From the NCBI GenBank assembly GCA_022749755.1, contig CM040447.1, positions 14,054,087-14,118,086 of the forward strand: 64,000 nucleotides of DNA, read 5' to 3'. Source of the DNA: Azadirachta indica (lineage: Eukaryota > Streptophyta > Magnoliopsida > Sapindales > Meliaceae). Position 1 is the first letter of the stretch. Each line of letters opens with the position of its first letter. The notes beneath the pieces were generated by a model, which was not told the origin of the DNA, searched no databases, and worked only from the letters and a program-made list of their open reading frames with translations. Both the position numbers and the translations under genes were made by a program. Shown here piece by piece: positions 39,541 through 53,800 of this stretch.

Positions 39541-40394
39541 ATAGGATGCAAGGTGTTGTTTTTGGTCAGTAAAGGATTGTCAGTGCTTAATACTTTTAAT
39601 AGTTTAAGGTATTTTTGAGTGTTATTTGGACCGAGAGAGCCTCTTTGGATGTTCATGGCATGTAACATGCTGACAACCTGCTATTAGACATTTCTGATTT
39701 TGTTTATTTAAATTTTGGTACATTGAACTTCTCTCGCTGGTGCTTGTGATCTTCTTTTTAATTATGGATTTGTTATATTAAATATTGGATATTTGAGATA
39801 TTAAACCTTGTTAGCGGGACCTTTTTCTCTTTTTCTCTTTATAGTGAGCTTCTTCATCTTTACAGTGTGCTGAGCATAGATAGAAACAAAAAGAAAGTCG
39901 GGAATGACGTCTTCTAAATCATGTTGGATGTATAACCCGAGTAGGAAATTAACTAACCATTACCAACATATAAAGCGAAGCACCGATTCAAAAGTAAAAC
40001 CTACGTGCCACTAGCAACAATTGAGATCAACGCAAATGAAACCTTAAAATTGTAGAAGTACAATTAAAGAATCTCAACTTTAAGACCTTTAATTGAACGT
40101 TACTGACGATTGCAGCAAAAGCACACGCTACCATTATTACCACTATCTAGTGAATTATAGATATGGGTTTGAAGTTCTTTACATTTTCTTTTCTTTTCCC
40201 TGTAATTCTAACACAAGCCATCCATATTGCAGTGAGATTAACACTGGCTAAATTTCCATAACACCATATCTTTAAGAACATTGCACTCAATAAAAATTTC
40301 TAGTCTTATTAAATATAGTTATATATCTCCCTTTTAATTCTCAATACTTTCTTGGCTTTCTCTATTCTATCAATTCCTCTTAATTAATTGTTGC

Positions 40395-42297
<1,903 letters not shown>

Positions 42298-42500
42298 GTT
42301 TCTGTTGGTGGAATGAAAACAGATGTCTCGAAGTTGCAGAAAATGATGAGAATGGTTGGTTTCAATTAGTTTGGTAGTTAACAAATCAAGAAAGTATAGG
42401 AGTTTTGTGATGACAAGAGAGGAGAAGGCAAGCAGGAGAGCTGAGCAGAAAGCAATTTGCTGAGAGTGGTGTAGTGAGAAAGATATTTAACTGTAAGAAT

Positions 42501-42527
42501 AGAAAGAAAGAAAGAAAGAAAGAAAAG
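42501..42527. repeat. (GAAA)n microsatellite in the peroxidase promoter
   Basis: About six GAAA units, roughly 205 bp upstream of the peroxidase start codon (TTTC repeats on the gene strand). Confidence 0.9.
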
Positions 42528-43552
42528 GAAGAAAGAATGACCCAATTGTGTTTGTATACTGTGGGGGTGGCCCTTTTTAAAGATTTAGTGCGTCAACAAT
42601 TGCGACATCCACGATGTTTCTGCCTTACCCTCAGTTCACTCATTAATTAATTTTGAACACCACAAACAACTTACAAATTCCTGAAATTTAGTCTATTTGT
42701 ATTAATTTAATTTCAATAATTAAAAATAGAATTATAATCATTATTTTATAATTAATTAATATTTTTAAAATTATTAAAACTAATTAATTTAATAAACCAA
42801 ATCTTAAAAATTTATATTTCTACACTTTGATTTATTTCTATCATTGTTAAGATTTGTTTGGTATTGTTGATGTAATATTTAAAATAATTATTGAATTTCA
42901 GTCTTAACTAAAAAAACAAAATTATTCAAACTTAAATCATTTTTAGTTTCTGAATATGTAATTAAAAAAATTATATTATTCGCTCTAAATTGAGATAGGA
43001 AAAAATTATAAATAATGTTCATTGGAAATTTTGTGTATTAGTCATTTGCATTGTCATAAAATTTTAAGAGTAACATTACCAAAAGCATATAAATTGACTT
43101 TAAAACTTACAATAAGATAAAAATTTATTAAATACTTTTTTTTCTAATAAAAATATATTATCTTATATTTTACGAAAATCCGAAACTAGCCTTTGTTACC
43201 AACAGAAATGGATTAATCTTGAGACGTGAATGTTTCTAGAATTATTTTTGAAGCAGATTGCTCAGCCCACTGAATTGATTTTCACGTAAGAAAATGAAAG
43301 ACAAGATGTGTGGGGTTTGTTTTCCTACCTTACTACAGTTGGTTTGTTACAATTGTTACCTATTATTTCACGACACGTCATATATCATATTAATTAATAT
43401 AAATCATTAATTCCAACCTGAAATTCGGAAGAGTCTCTTAGCAACCAACAAAGACGAAAGTGTACGTCACAATAATAAGCTTAGGAGTAACATCAACGTC
43501 CATATTCACAATCATAAATAATCATCTTATAAAATCCCGCGATTCTTGGCTT

Positions 43553-43577
43553 TTATTATTATTATTATTATTATTAT
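43553..43577. repeat. (TTA)n microsatellite
   Basis: About eight TTA units. Confidence 0.9.
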
Positions 43578-45062
43578 GGATTAATATTTAACTTTTTACC
43601 AAAGATTTTTTTAATTTTTACACGAGATATTTTAAGTTTCACATTTTGTGAAAAAGTTAAATGGGAGTAATACATTCAATGCATTGTAGTCAAATCTATC
43701 GACTCCGATATTATAAATGAGACGTGACTTAATAATATTGTTATAAAGCTGCGAGAGACATTTCAAAACAACAAATTTCATGTTAACAGGTTTACAAATC
43801 TTTCGTAAAATTTTTATATGAAAAATTATTGTTAACAAAAGTTAACAAGTTAATAAGAAAAACTACCACGTGCACAAGAGAAGTCAACCTAAACTCAATT
43901 ATGGAGTTTGACTTTGGGTGGACAAAAAAATGTCTAAACCTGAAAAATAAAAAACATATTCGTTCTTCTTATTTTTCCAAGTACAGTTTTAAAAAATGTT
44001 TATCCAACACCTAATATAAATTTTTGCTATTCAAAATTGCTTTTGATCTCTCTTACATAACAACACCAAACCGGTTCTTTAATCTAATATTTATATAGAA
44101 ATGACAATTTTTTCACTTTATTTGTATTAATAATTACGGACAGTTTTTTATACTATACAATAATTACACCATAACCTTCCTACAACATCAATTTTTATTT
44201 ACTTTAAGGACCCGTTTGACAGTGCTATTTATTTAGCACGCTAATGAATGATTTGGTGACATATCCGACTATTTTGTTAAATTTTAATCTTAATCATGCG
44301 TTTGGTGCTAATAACATTAGTTTGAATATTGCTTCAAAAAATTACCTTGGATAATTTATCTGGGCCCACACTTTTTAAAGGATAAGTATTTAAAAATTAT
44401 TTCAATTTAATATTTATAATATTATGTTAATAATTTTTTTTTTTATTTACTTAATTTCATAATATTATTTTGTTTAACTAATAAAATAAATATAAAAGTT
44501 GATAACATAAATATTTAAATAATCTGTTTTAGAGAAAAATAACTTTAATATTAATATTATTTAAATAATAACTTGAATTAAAATATATCATCAGCAATAT
44601 CACATATAAATTTAGTAGTTTATTAAGATTTGTTAATATATAATAATTAAACTTGAATTAATATTTTAATTAACTTTCATTTTAAAATTTTTAACTGATT
44701 CAATTAATAATATGGGAACCAATTTGAAAGTATTTATTTATTTATTTACTATTATTATAAATAAAATAGTTTTAGATATCTAATATAATATTATCATATT
44801 CAATTATTTTATTTTTTTAAAATTATTTTTAATTAAGTTAGTCCAATCTTACACTATACTATAGATTCATTAAGGGTAATTCAATTATTATTTTTTTTTA
44901 AAAAAGGAAGCTGTAATTGTGAGGGAAACTGAAGGACCAATTGAGCCATTAAATGGAAATCATTGAATGTTTGCAATAAATGGAAAAGAAGGTAATATGC
45001 ATTCACAGTGCTTTAATATCTCAGTAAATAATAATAATGATAATAATAATAGCTCTTCTTTC

Positions 45063-45086
45063 ATATATATATATATATATATATAT
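45063..45086. repeat. (AT)n microsatellite
   Basis: About twelve AT units, followed by a T run. Confidence 0.9.
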
Positions 45087-45262
45087 TTTTTTTATGATAA
45101 ATTATAAAAAGGGTTAATTAATTATAAGGGGAGTATTGAGGTCAAATTGGTGGTCCAGAGGTGTAAATTTAGGGATTGTGACTGAAAGTGGTCCAGTTTT
45201 TTAACCTTAGGTATTAAAATATTGAGACTCCTGGATGGGAGGAGAGCATGAATAATTGAGGT

Positions 45263-45290
45263 CCCCCCGCCCCCCCCCCCCCCCCCCCCC
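45263..45290. repeat. Poly-C tract (27 C in 28 bases)
   Basis: Six C, one G, then 21 C. It is the only such tract in the window and stands out strongly from AT-rich surroundings. Confidence 0.95.
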
Positions 45291-45432
45291 TTCACTTTCA
45301 TCTTATTGAATCTGACATATGATGTGATATAATATGATGTCTACTTCTGATTATGTTGGACTACCATTTTCAATGCCTCTCACTTTCAGTTGTATGCAAT
45401 CCTATCAATTGCCCGCCTAGTTCTTGTAATTG

Positions 45433-45593
45433 AATCATATTCCAGTAAATAAGATAAACTAGGAGGATTGGACTAAATTAAAATTAAATCATATTCCAGT
45501 AAATAAGATAAACTAGGAGGATTGGACTAAATTAAAATTAAATCATATTCCAGTAAATAAGATAAACTAGGAGGATTGGACTAAATTAAAATT
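45433..45593. repeat. Tandem repeat, 3 x 54 bp
   Basis: Copies start at 45433, 45487 and 45541 and are essentially identical. The unit contains AATCATATTCCAGTAAATAA and then GGAGGATTGGACTAAATT. Confidence 0.95.
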
Positions 45594-45599
45594 GTAATT

Positions 45600-45790
45600 G
45601 TAGGCCACCTAGCTATTAGCTACTTGGGCGTTAAACAATAATTGAAGGCGTAAGTTCGAGTCACGATGTTTCCCAACACCAGGACTCTCTCACAAAATTA
45701 TGGGTATATTTTCTTTGTAATGACAGTTAGTAGAAATTTATCAATATTGTGAGTAGCTCTTTGAGGTCTGTTACAATAATGATTGTTATT
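45600..45790 (+). mobile_element. tRNA-derived SINE-like element
   Basis: A box-A match, TAGCTACTTGG (45617-45627), is followed by a box-B match, AGTTCGAGTCA (45653-45663), at tRNA-like spacing. The tail ends in TGTTACAATAATGATTG. It directly follows the 54-bp tandem repeat. Boundaries are approximate. Confidence 0.45.
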
Positions 45791-47119
45791 AACTTATTTT
45801 AATTTTTACTTAATAGAAAAAGTGTCTTGAAATTGTTATTAAATTAAAAAGATACTTAAGTAACTTAAAATACATAAATTCAGCCAATTAAGTATTAAAA
45901 TAAAAAAAAAATCCTGTTAATTTTGCAAGTATCATTATTGAAGTGTGTTCAATATCCTTGACCTCTTTGCTCGAATATTCCTCTATCGGTCATTTTTAGC
46001 CTTTCAAATTTTTTTCACAACTACTTGGTATTAAGGCTTCTTGATTTTCTCCCCATAAGTACTTTGGAATTCTTTGATCTTCTTCTCAATTGCGTTGAGT
46101 TTTTTTGACTTTCATACTCAAGTTTGCAATACTATCTAGAGTTTAAAGGAGAATATTAGAATTAAAAATAAATTTCATTATATTCTCTATAATTAAACTT
46201 ATTAAGTATACTCTTTTGTCATAGTATAAAATTTAAAATATTGTATTGAGTTGAGTCTCACTTAAATATTAAACCAAGTATATAACATGTAAGGAAGCTA
46301 AAACAAACTAGAAAACAACTAATAGTAATTAAAGAAGCAATACTTAATAAGACTAAATTTGAAAAAATTAAATAAGTTTATTTTTAATTATAACCGTCCT
46401 AATATAGAATACCAATATAGAAAAGCTTTCTCTAAATCAGAATTTAGGTTCACTGGTCATTTAAAATTCCATATTTCATTAAGTGTGATATTTGAGTAAC
46501 CAAAATTGCTTTACCTTAGAAAATGCAATCTGTTCTTTGCATAGAGAATAAATTTCATAAAATTATGAGTTTAGCTCTCTTCAAATACTTACAAAATTTA
46601 TTTTTCACCGAATATAAGATCAAACAATTTAAAAGCGTTGGTGAAAATCTAGTTTGGGAAAAAAATTTAAGTTTATATTCGTTTAGTAATAGAAACTTGA
46701 ACAAACAAGCTTTACAATATGATAAAATTTTTGAAATTGAATATTCATCTTAATGTTTTATCCTTCTCAATTCTTGAACTTGTTCTGATGATATAGAATT
46801 TTGCATTTTAAAAAACTATTGAAATTAAAAAGTAAAACCATATCACTAAGTAATTTAATTTGTTATCATCAAAATCTAGACTTATATAACTTTGGATCAA
46901 TGATACTTGTACAATACTTATAAAAGGGCAAGGGCTAGTGCTAGTGCTAGTGCTATAATGAGAATACGTTGGTTGGTATTTGATGAATCTATTAATGGTG
47001 TCGAATGATAAAACGATGACTAGTATTGCATTGGTGAATCATTAAAATTTTGAAATATATAATATTATTTTTAAATTTTATTTGTTTTTTTATTTTGTTT
47101 AAATTAATATTTTGTATTG

Positions 47120-47275
47120 TAACCCAACTAATGGCTGAGTGGTAAGAACTTGTAGTATTTAAATGAGGACTACGATTCGAGTCCTTGGTAGAATCTCTCC
47201 CACTTGAGAGAGAAAACCTCATAATATGTGAATAGATATTTATACCATGCTATAACAATAATAATTTATATAAAT
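47120..47275 (+). mobile_element. tRNA-derived SINE-like element
   Basis: Box A TGGCTGAGTGG (47132-47142) and box B GATTCGAGTCC (47174-47184) match RNA polymerase III internal promoter consensus at the spacing found in tRNAs. A body of about 90 bp follows and ends in ATAACAATAATAATT, like plant SINE tails. The sequence between the boxes does not fold as a normal tRNA, so it is not a tRNA gene. Confidence 0.55.
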
Positions 47276-49028
47276 TCACAACAAAACTCTAACTTCTAAC
47301 ATATCATGTTAGTAATTCAAGAAAAAATTTGATCTTTTTCTAGAATTTGCCAAAATAAAATGAAACTGTTGTTAGATAATACCTTCTAATACTTTTAATA
47401 TCTTCTTGATGCCTCGTACAATGTAAATACTTATGTGATATTTTTGAATTTGAAACTTTTAGTATCTATTTGGTATCTCATACAATATAAACACTTGTGT
47501 GTTAGTTTTTGAATTAAAGAAATTTTATTGAAATTGGAGGACTCTTTTGAAGTTTTTATGATGTCAAATGAAAAAATTATCCTTTTTTTTATTAAATTTT
47601 TTAGTAATTATGTTAAAAATTCTTTAGTTAAATGATATCTTTAAGAAAGTTTGATACTTACACGATCCTTTTGAAAAGTGTGTTTTGTTTTAACTTTATT
47701 AAGTCAAAAGTTGGATGATATTTATCTTTTTCAAAATGAATTTGCATCACTAAGAAATCATTATAAAATGGTTAAATTTTTTCCCTTAACTTTTTGGGCG
47801 TCAATAATCATACAAAATATATTTTTTATAAAAAATGTGAAAGATATTCTAATCAATATCGTAAAGAAAAAAAAAAAAAAAAAAACTTTTTACGTTAAGT
47901 GGAGCACACGTGGTCATCACGTGGGCACTTTTGAACTTTTGAATAATGGGAAGTTGAAAACTTGACTCTGAATAATTAGCAAATCCAGAACAGTAATCAG
48001 CTTTTGCAAATCACTAACGCAGAATCACAAGGGCAAATTGTCTAAGCATTACCCTGAGATTTTGTACAACAACAAATCCATAATATATTACGATAACATT
48101 TCAGATAACACATTGGACAAACTATTTAATATTTACCAAAGAAGAGGGAGAAAATTAATGTCCAAAAGTTAGCATTACAAGAATACATTAGAGTTCATTT
48201 GTTGACAATGCAATGCACTCTTAACAAATTTGTAGTGAATTTTTTTTTCTATATTTTGTTGAATCTTTTTCAAGGGTCAATAGACATGTTGATCAGTCAA
48301 TGATTTTATTTGTGTTTCATAATACTGTTAACCAACATGTTAACTAATCGATAAATTTAACTAGATTTTATAGTTTTTTTTTTATTTTTTTATTTTTTTA
48401 TTTTTTCTGCTTGGAGGTGACGCGAACCCAAAAGAATTTACAAATTCGTTTTCTTTTGTAAGGGCTAAAATCATTTAAGATTTTGATCCCATATTGTAGG
48501 GTTGATCTCGAAGTCTTTTATTACTAGAGTGGTGGCTTTTTCAACTGATACAGTAATAATTTACTTCTAGAAAACTTTTTCAACCGATTAATTTGTGGGA
48601 ATAACTTTATATCTTGTTTTTGTTTTAAAAGCAAATTCTATGGATGAGAATATATTTGAAAATTGAAGGTAAGCCTTTCTTTTTACAAACAAAAATGCTT
48701 TGTCAAGATTCTCCATTATGAGGCAGGATAACGTTATCTTAAAAAGAAAACTTATTAAATAGCAACATTCCTTATTTATAGAATTCTTAGACGGTGTTTA
48801 ACCATAGATATATAAAACATACATCCACTTGTCCTGTCTCTTGGATGGTTTTTAATATTAATTAACACATTCGCATAAAGCATAAACAACAATACATTTA
48901 ATATTACAATTTCATCCACAATACAAGAGCATATAACATTATAATATAACATAACTTATCTGTAGAGGCTATGACTTCGTGTAAATACCGTTGGATTTAG
49001 GTTTGTAACCAAAAGAGGGAGCCAAAAC

Positions 49029-49093
49029 AAAAAAAAAAAAAAAAAAAAAAAAAATTAGCTATAGAGAGAAGACACTCTTTTTTTTTTTTTTTT
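49029..49093. repeat. A26 run facing a T16 run (potential hairpin)
   Basis: About 26 A (49029-49054), 23 mixed bases, then 16 T (49078-49093). Confidence 0.85.
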
Positions 49094-50322
49094 ATTTAAG
49101 AACATTATGTTAAATTTGATTGCCTAATCCTTTCAAATACAAATTGAAGACTATTTTTCTCTAAAAAAAGATATTAGAGATAGATTTCGTTTAAATTAAA
49201 TACAAATTTTTGAGTAACGTTAAATTACATCCAATCAAAATTTCTAAACTTTTGATTCTTAAGAGATTTCTAATGTAATATTAATATTGTACAAGTTTTT
49301 TAAAAAAGTTTAATGGGATAATCCTAACCCATAAATGGAATGAGATTAGGAATACTTTTTTGTATAAAAATTAAAGTGATTCGTCCTTTATAAATCCTAA
49401 CAATATACACTAAAGTTATATTTGTCAAAAAAGTTATATTACTACTCTAGGTGCACCAAAATGATTTATTAACAAAATATGGTTACAAATAAATAAGTTT
49501 ATAAAATATTTTCTAATTTTATTTGACATTAGATGTATGTTAGTCGAATTTAATTTAATTAAAAACTAATACCAAACATAGAAAATAAAATTTCGATACT
49601 ATGCATCTATTTTGAAATTATAAAAATACTTAATTAGAAGTGAAATAAAATTTAAAATAATACTAGACATTTTAAGTGTTATATAAGTTTTTATTATTAT
49701 AAGTGATATGGTGATAAATTTTTATAATTTTTAAGATAATTTACTATGTTATTTCATTATTTAATTGATAATTATTTGAAATCGTAACAACACATTGTCT
49801 TATGAGGAAAAGTATAATGATATAATTTTTGTTGAGTAATTACGTAAACAAATGTTTATTATATTACAAAAATACATATCAATTTGGATCGTATCTTTTT
49901 AATGCTAGACTGGTAGCAACATGAGCTCAAATTCTAGTGAGAGATTATGCTAAAATGGTAGTTTATTGCGTGGTTGCAATAATTTTGTTTTGATAAATAT
50001 ATTTAAGTTTACTTTGATATTGAGGTATTAGGATCTTAAATTTTAAACTATCATGAATTTAAAAATACACTTTTTTAATGATATAAATTTTAAATATTAA
50101 ATATCACTAAAAAATTGAGTGAGTTTGGTTAAAAGATTTTTTAAAATGCAACAAAAACACCATAATTTTAAATGAAACCTTAGAGTTTATGTAAAAATCA
50201 TTCATATATTGACAAATATATTATTTCTAAATTCAATTAACTAAATTAAACTACAAATAATGCTTTTTAATATGTTAATTGAAGTGACTAATACTATATT
50301 ATTGTATATTTTAAAACATTAT

Positions 50323-50326
<4 letters not shown>

Positions 50327-50354
<28 letters not shown>
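50327..50354. repeat. (AT)n microsatellite
   Basis: About 14 AT units. Confidence 0.9.
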
Positions 50355-50357
<3 letters not shown>

Positions 50358-50873
50358 GTGGATCATGTTTTAACATATTTATAAAGCACGCTCACAAACT
50401 GATGCATTCGAAACGGATTTCAATTTTCGATCCCACCCAATTAACTAATTCATCAAAAATCTTAAAAAGATTGGATTGAATTCTTTAACACCCCTAATTA
50501 CGTCCTCGAACTATAGAATTGGATTTGGATTGGCTTGTAATTTGTAATGTGTGGATTCAAAGAGGCAAATTTATTATCAAATGCGGTTATTATAACTAGT
50601 CACTGGGCCCGCATTTCCTTTGCACAAAATTGGTGTACATAGATTGGGGTGCAGTAGAAAGAGGTATACATAGAAGTGCGCTCAGGTGCATAGGAAAGAG
50701 TCCAGTTTTAGCCCGTTATCATGTCATCCCTATGTTTCTGTCCAAAATGCGAAAGTGGTTCATAACGCACGCAAGCATGGAATGCAAGGGCGGGCATTCG
50801 AGCGCTGAAACATAAGAACATAGCTGAAGAGAAAAGCTGGTAGCGGCGGAAAGAAAGAGCAGAAGGTAGAAAA

Positions 50874-53800
50874 ATGGGCGGCGGAGGAAGTGAAGGGAGG
50901 AGCTACAGGTCTCGAACTCAGAGAAAGCATTTCAAACAGAGCAGAGAAAATGTTTGGAAACGTCCCAAACCAGATCCTTCTTCTACTGATTCCACTGATA
51001 ATCCTGCGTGGCAACCCTTTGCTACCCAGAACCCTTCCTTCGATGAATACTATAAGGTACTTGCTGCATCAGTTGTTTTGTATTCATAGCTTGGTTGCCT
51101 TTTTTTTTTTTTTTTTAATAGTTTTTAATTTCTAAAGTTGTTAATGGGTTTCTGTAATTTTAGGAGCAAGGGATAGTGGCAACTGAAGAATGGGACAGGT
51201 TCATCGAAGTTCTTCGAAAGCCATTGCCAGCTGCTTTTAGAATCAATTCTAGGTAAAAATAAAAAGACATATTGATTAAGAACCTTATTAGTTTTCTGTT
51301 AAGTGGTACTTTTAAGTGATTATCTGCGCTGTGCCTTTGTTATGTATTAGACTATAAAGGAAATCCGTATACTAATAAGTTTGCTAACCCATGAGTCCTT
51401 AAATACTAAATTACATTCAAATACTGGGTGCTCGGAATTCATATATTACTTGTGCAGTGTACTTAATACTTATAGCAGAAGCAGTTTGGACATTTATTTA
51501 CACTGCAGTTTGTTGTGTCTGATGTCTTAACAAGTTTAACGAATTGCTGCTCTGACATGAGCATAGCTGCAACTTCTCATCCTTGAGAAGTTGGTGTACG
51601 CCAACTAAAAATTCCTATAGGTTAGGAAAATGATATTTCATGCTTAATGCTTACATGACTTACGATAAGGGCCCTGGAATACTTCGTTGCATTTGATGCT
51701 GTCATCGGCTTTGGGCTATTTTTATCAGTATGGAAGTCAGGGGCTCGGAAACTGAAGTCAAGACATGTGATGAGCTATGTGTGGGTGGTGCCTTTTTCTG
51801 TATTACCCTCGGTGATATGTTATACTTTGGTCTCTTCTTGAGTAGGTCATATCAAATTTGTAAGTTCTGTCTAGACAAATTAACTAAGGCATGCAGATCC
51901 TGGGAGTTGTAGCCTTGTGATCGGACCTATTTGCCAGTTCCTTTCAGTTTTGGACAAACCTGCCGTGTTATTGCTGTTCCAATTTAATTTCTTGCTAGAT
52001 GCATTTTTGACCTCGTAGCTTACGTTGGACAAGAAGACGAACTGCTTAGCTACCCTTAATCCAGGTGAAAGGAAGAACGCTAACATCAGCTGATGTCTAA
52101 TCATCAATTTTGGTCAATTATATTATGAACAGGAATCCTAAAAGCTTGTTATCTTAGTGGGTATTCTTCAGCAATGTTGCGTGCCCTGTAGCAACTTTTG
52201 GGCGCACAAACAACTTGTGTGATATCTGATAAAGTGTGCAATATATTTCATGGTGCTTGGATTTGGAAACTCCTCACAGTATATGAATTATCAAGATCAA
52301 ATTTCAGCTTAAGAAGTTGCTTTAGTTTATTCAATTAAAAACTTAGAACATAAGTCACAGAAAGTTAACAGTGCTTTAACAATTATTGTGGTGATAAGGA
52401 ATGGTGCAAAGGACATATTGAAGCAGATTACTTGTTTAAAAAGAAAAGAATCAAGACAATTTAAGAATAGAAGTTTAAGTGGTACCAGTGGTAACTAATT
52501 AATGGATTACTTGATGATGTCATTAAAAATCTAGAGGGATAGCGGTTGGCCAAAATGAAAGTGATAAGGGATTAATTGCATAGAAGGAAGGTTGCTTGTT
52601 TGAATGGTGGTAAAAGTTGTGTTAGCAGGACCATTGTCATTTAGTATATTATACGTTTTTCTTTCCTGAAAGAAAAGTTTAAATCCGCAGGCAGACTGAA
52701 ATTTGTCTAGACAATTTATTTTGGGGTTTTACCATAATTGTTTGGTCTATAATGGGGTTTTACCATAATTGTTTGGTAAATTTTGGGGTTTTACCAATTT
52801 TGAAATGCATATGGAATAGAAAACTAATGTGATTTATGACTGCAGCAGTGTTCTTCTTTTCTGTGGTAAAGGATTATTCATATTTCCTAATTTATATTCG
52901 TAATGCTTATGATATCTCCTGTTCTCTTATACTATAATTTTTTGTTCTCAATAGTGCAAGATCTTGGGCTTCTATGTAATGAGTTATCCAAAAAAATTAT
53001 AAGCTTATTGTTATTTTTTGTTGTTTAATTTTGCAGTAGCCAATTTTGTTCAGACCTTCGATCTCAGTTGGAGGATGACTTTATGAAATCTCTTAAAGCT
53101 GAGGTAGCACACAGTTAATTTTCTGATGATAACTTGTTTAAAATCATGCTGCGTTTGTTATTCATTATCTCGAGAACTTATTTTGTTTTCACTTTGATGC
53201 TTCAGGTTACTGAAGAAGGTGAAGTGGATGCTATTAGACCATTGCCTTGGTACCCCAATAACCTTGCATGGCATTCAAGTTTTTCTCGCATGCAGTTGAG
53301 GAAGAACCAAACCCTTGAGAGGTATTATGCGTTATAAGATATTTTTGGTAACTTGAAGCGGTATAAAATAATGGTTTCACCTAAAATGTATAAAAGAGGA
53401 GTTATATGGTGTGTCACCAGTGCAGTGATGATAGGGGATTATGGCTGTTGCTGGCCTAAAATTGTTATACTCCCAAATGCTAATTCTTTTGTATGTGTAT
53501 CATACGCATATTTCAGTATGTGTGGGATGGTTGCATGTACATGAAATACACATTTACTTTTATCTGTGTGTTTATTGGATAGTCTTTTTCTTTCCTCCTG
53601 TTATTGTGCATTAACAAGTACAGAGAATATAAGGAAGAAGATTTTATTGATTGTTTGTGACAATTTAATAAGTAACCATAATAAATTGAGAGTTTAAATG
53701 ACCGTAATAAATTAAGAATTTAATCATACCTTAGTATTTGGTTAAGGGATAAATTTTTCACTGAATTGAATGATGAATTTATCACTTTATACTTATTCTC

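Larger units (their letters stand above)
42298..50873. other. Repeat-rich, gene-free region of about 8.5 kb
   Basis: The first 200 bp are the peroxidase leader/promoter with a (GAAA)n run. Beyond that I find no coding region: short frames are low-complexity and AT-driven. The region holds a poly-C tract, a 3 x 54-bp tandem, two tRNA-derived SINE-like pieces, several microsatellites, and a fragment near 44,215-44,390 that begins GACCCGTTTGACAGTGCTAT, a phrase like the ends of hAT-type MITEs. The last 300 bp (50,560-50,873) are GC-richer and are the likely promoter/leader of the TRM4 gene. Confidence 0.6.

Noticed and set aside
44215..44390. Possible hAT-type MITE beginning GACCCGTTTGACAGTGC
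   Set aside because: I could not find a matching inverted right end, so only a fragment is mentioned in the interval description.
45433..45593. CRISPR-like direct repeats
   Set aside because: Copies are contiguous 54-bp units without spacers, in a plant nuclear context.
47132..47184. Functional tRNA gene
   Set aside because: A and B boxes are good, but acceptor and anticodon stems do not pair.
50630..50815. 61-residue frame upstream of TRM4
   Set aside because: Begins at a non-ATG codon and overlaps the likely promoter; no homology recognised.
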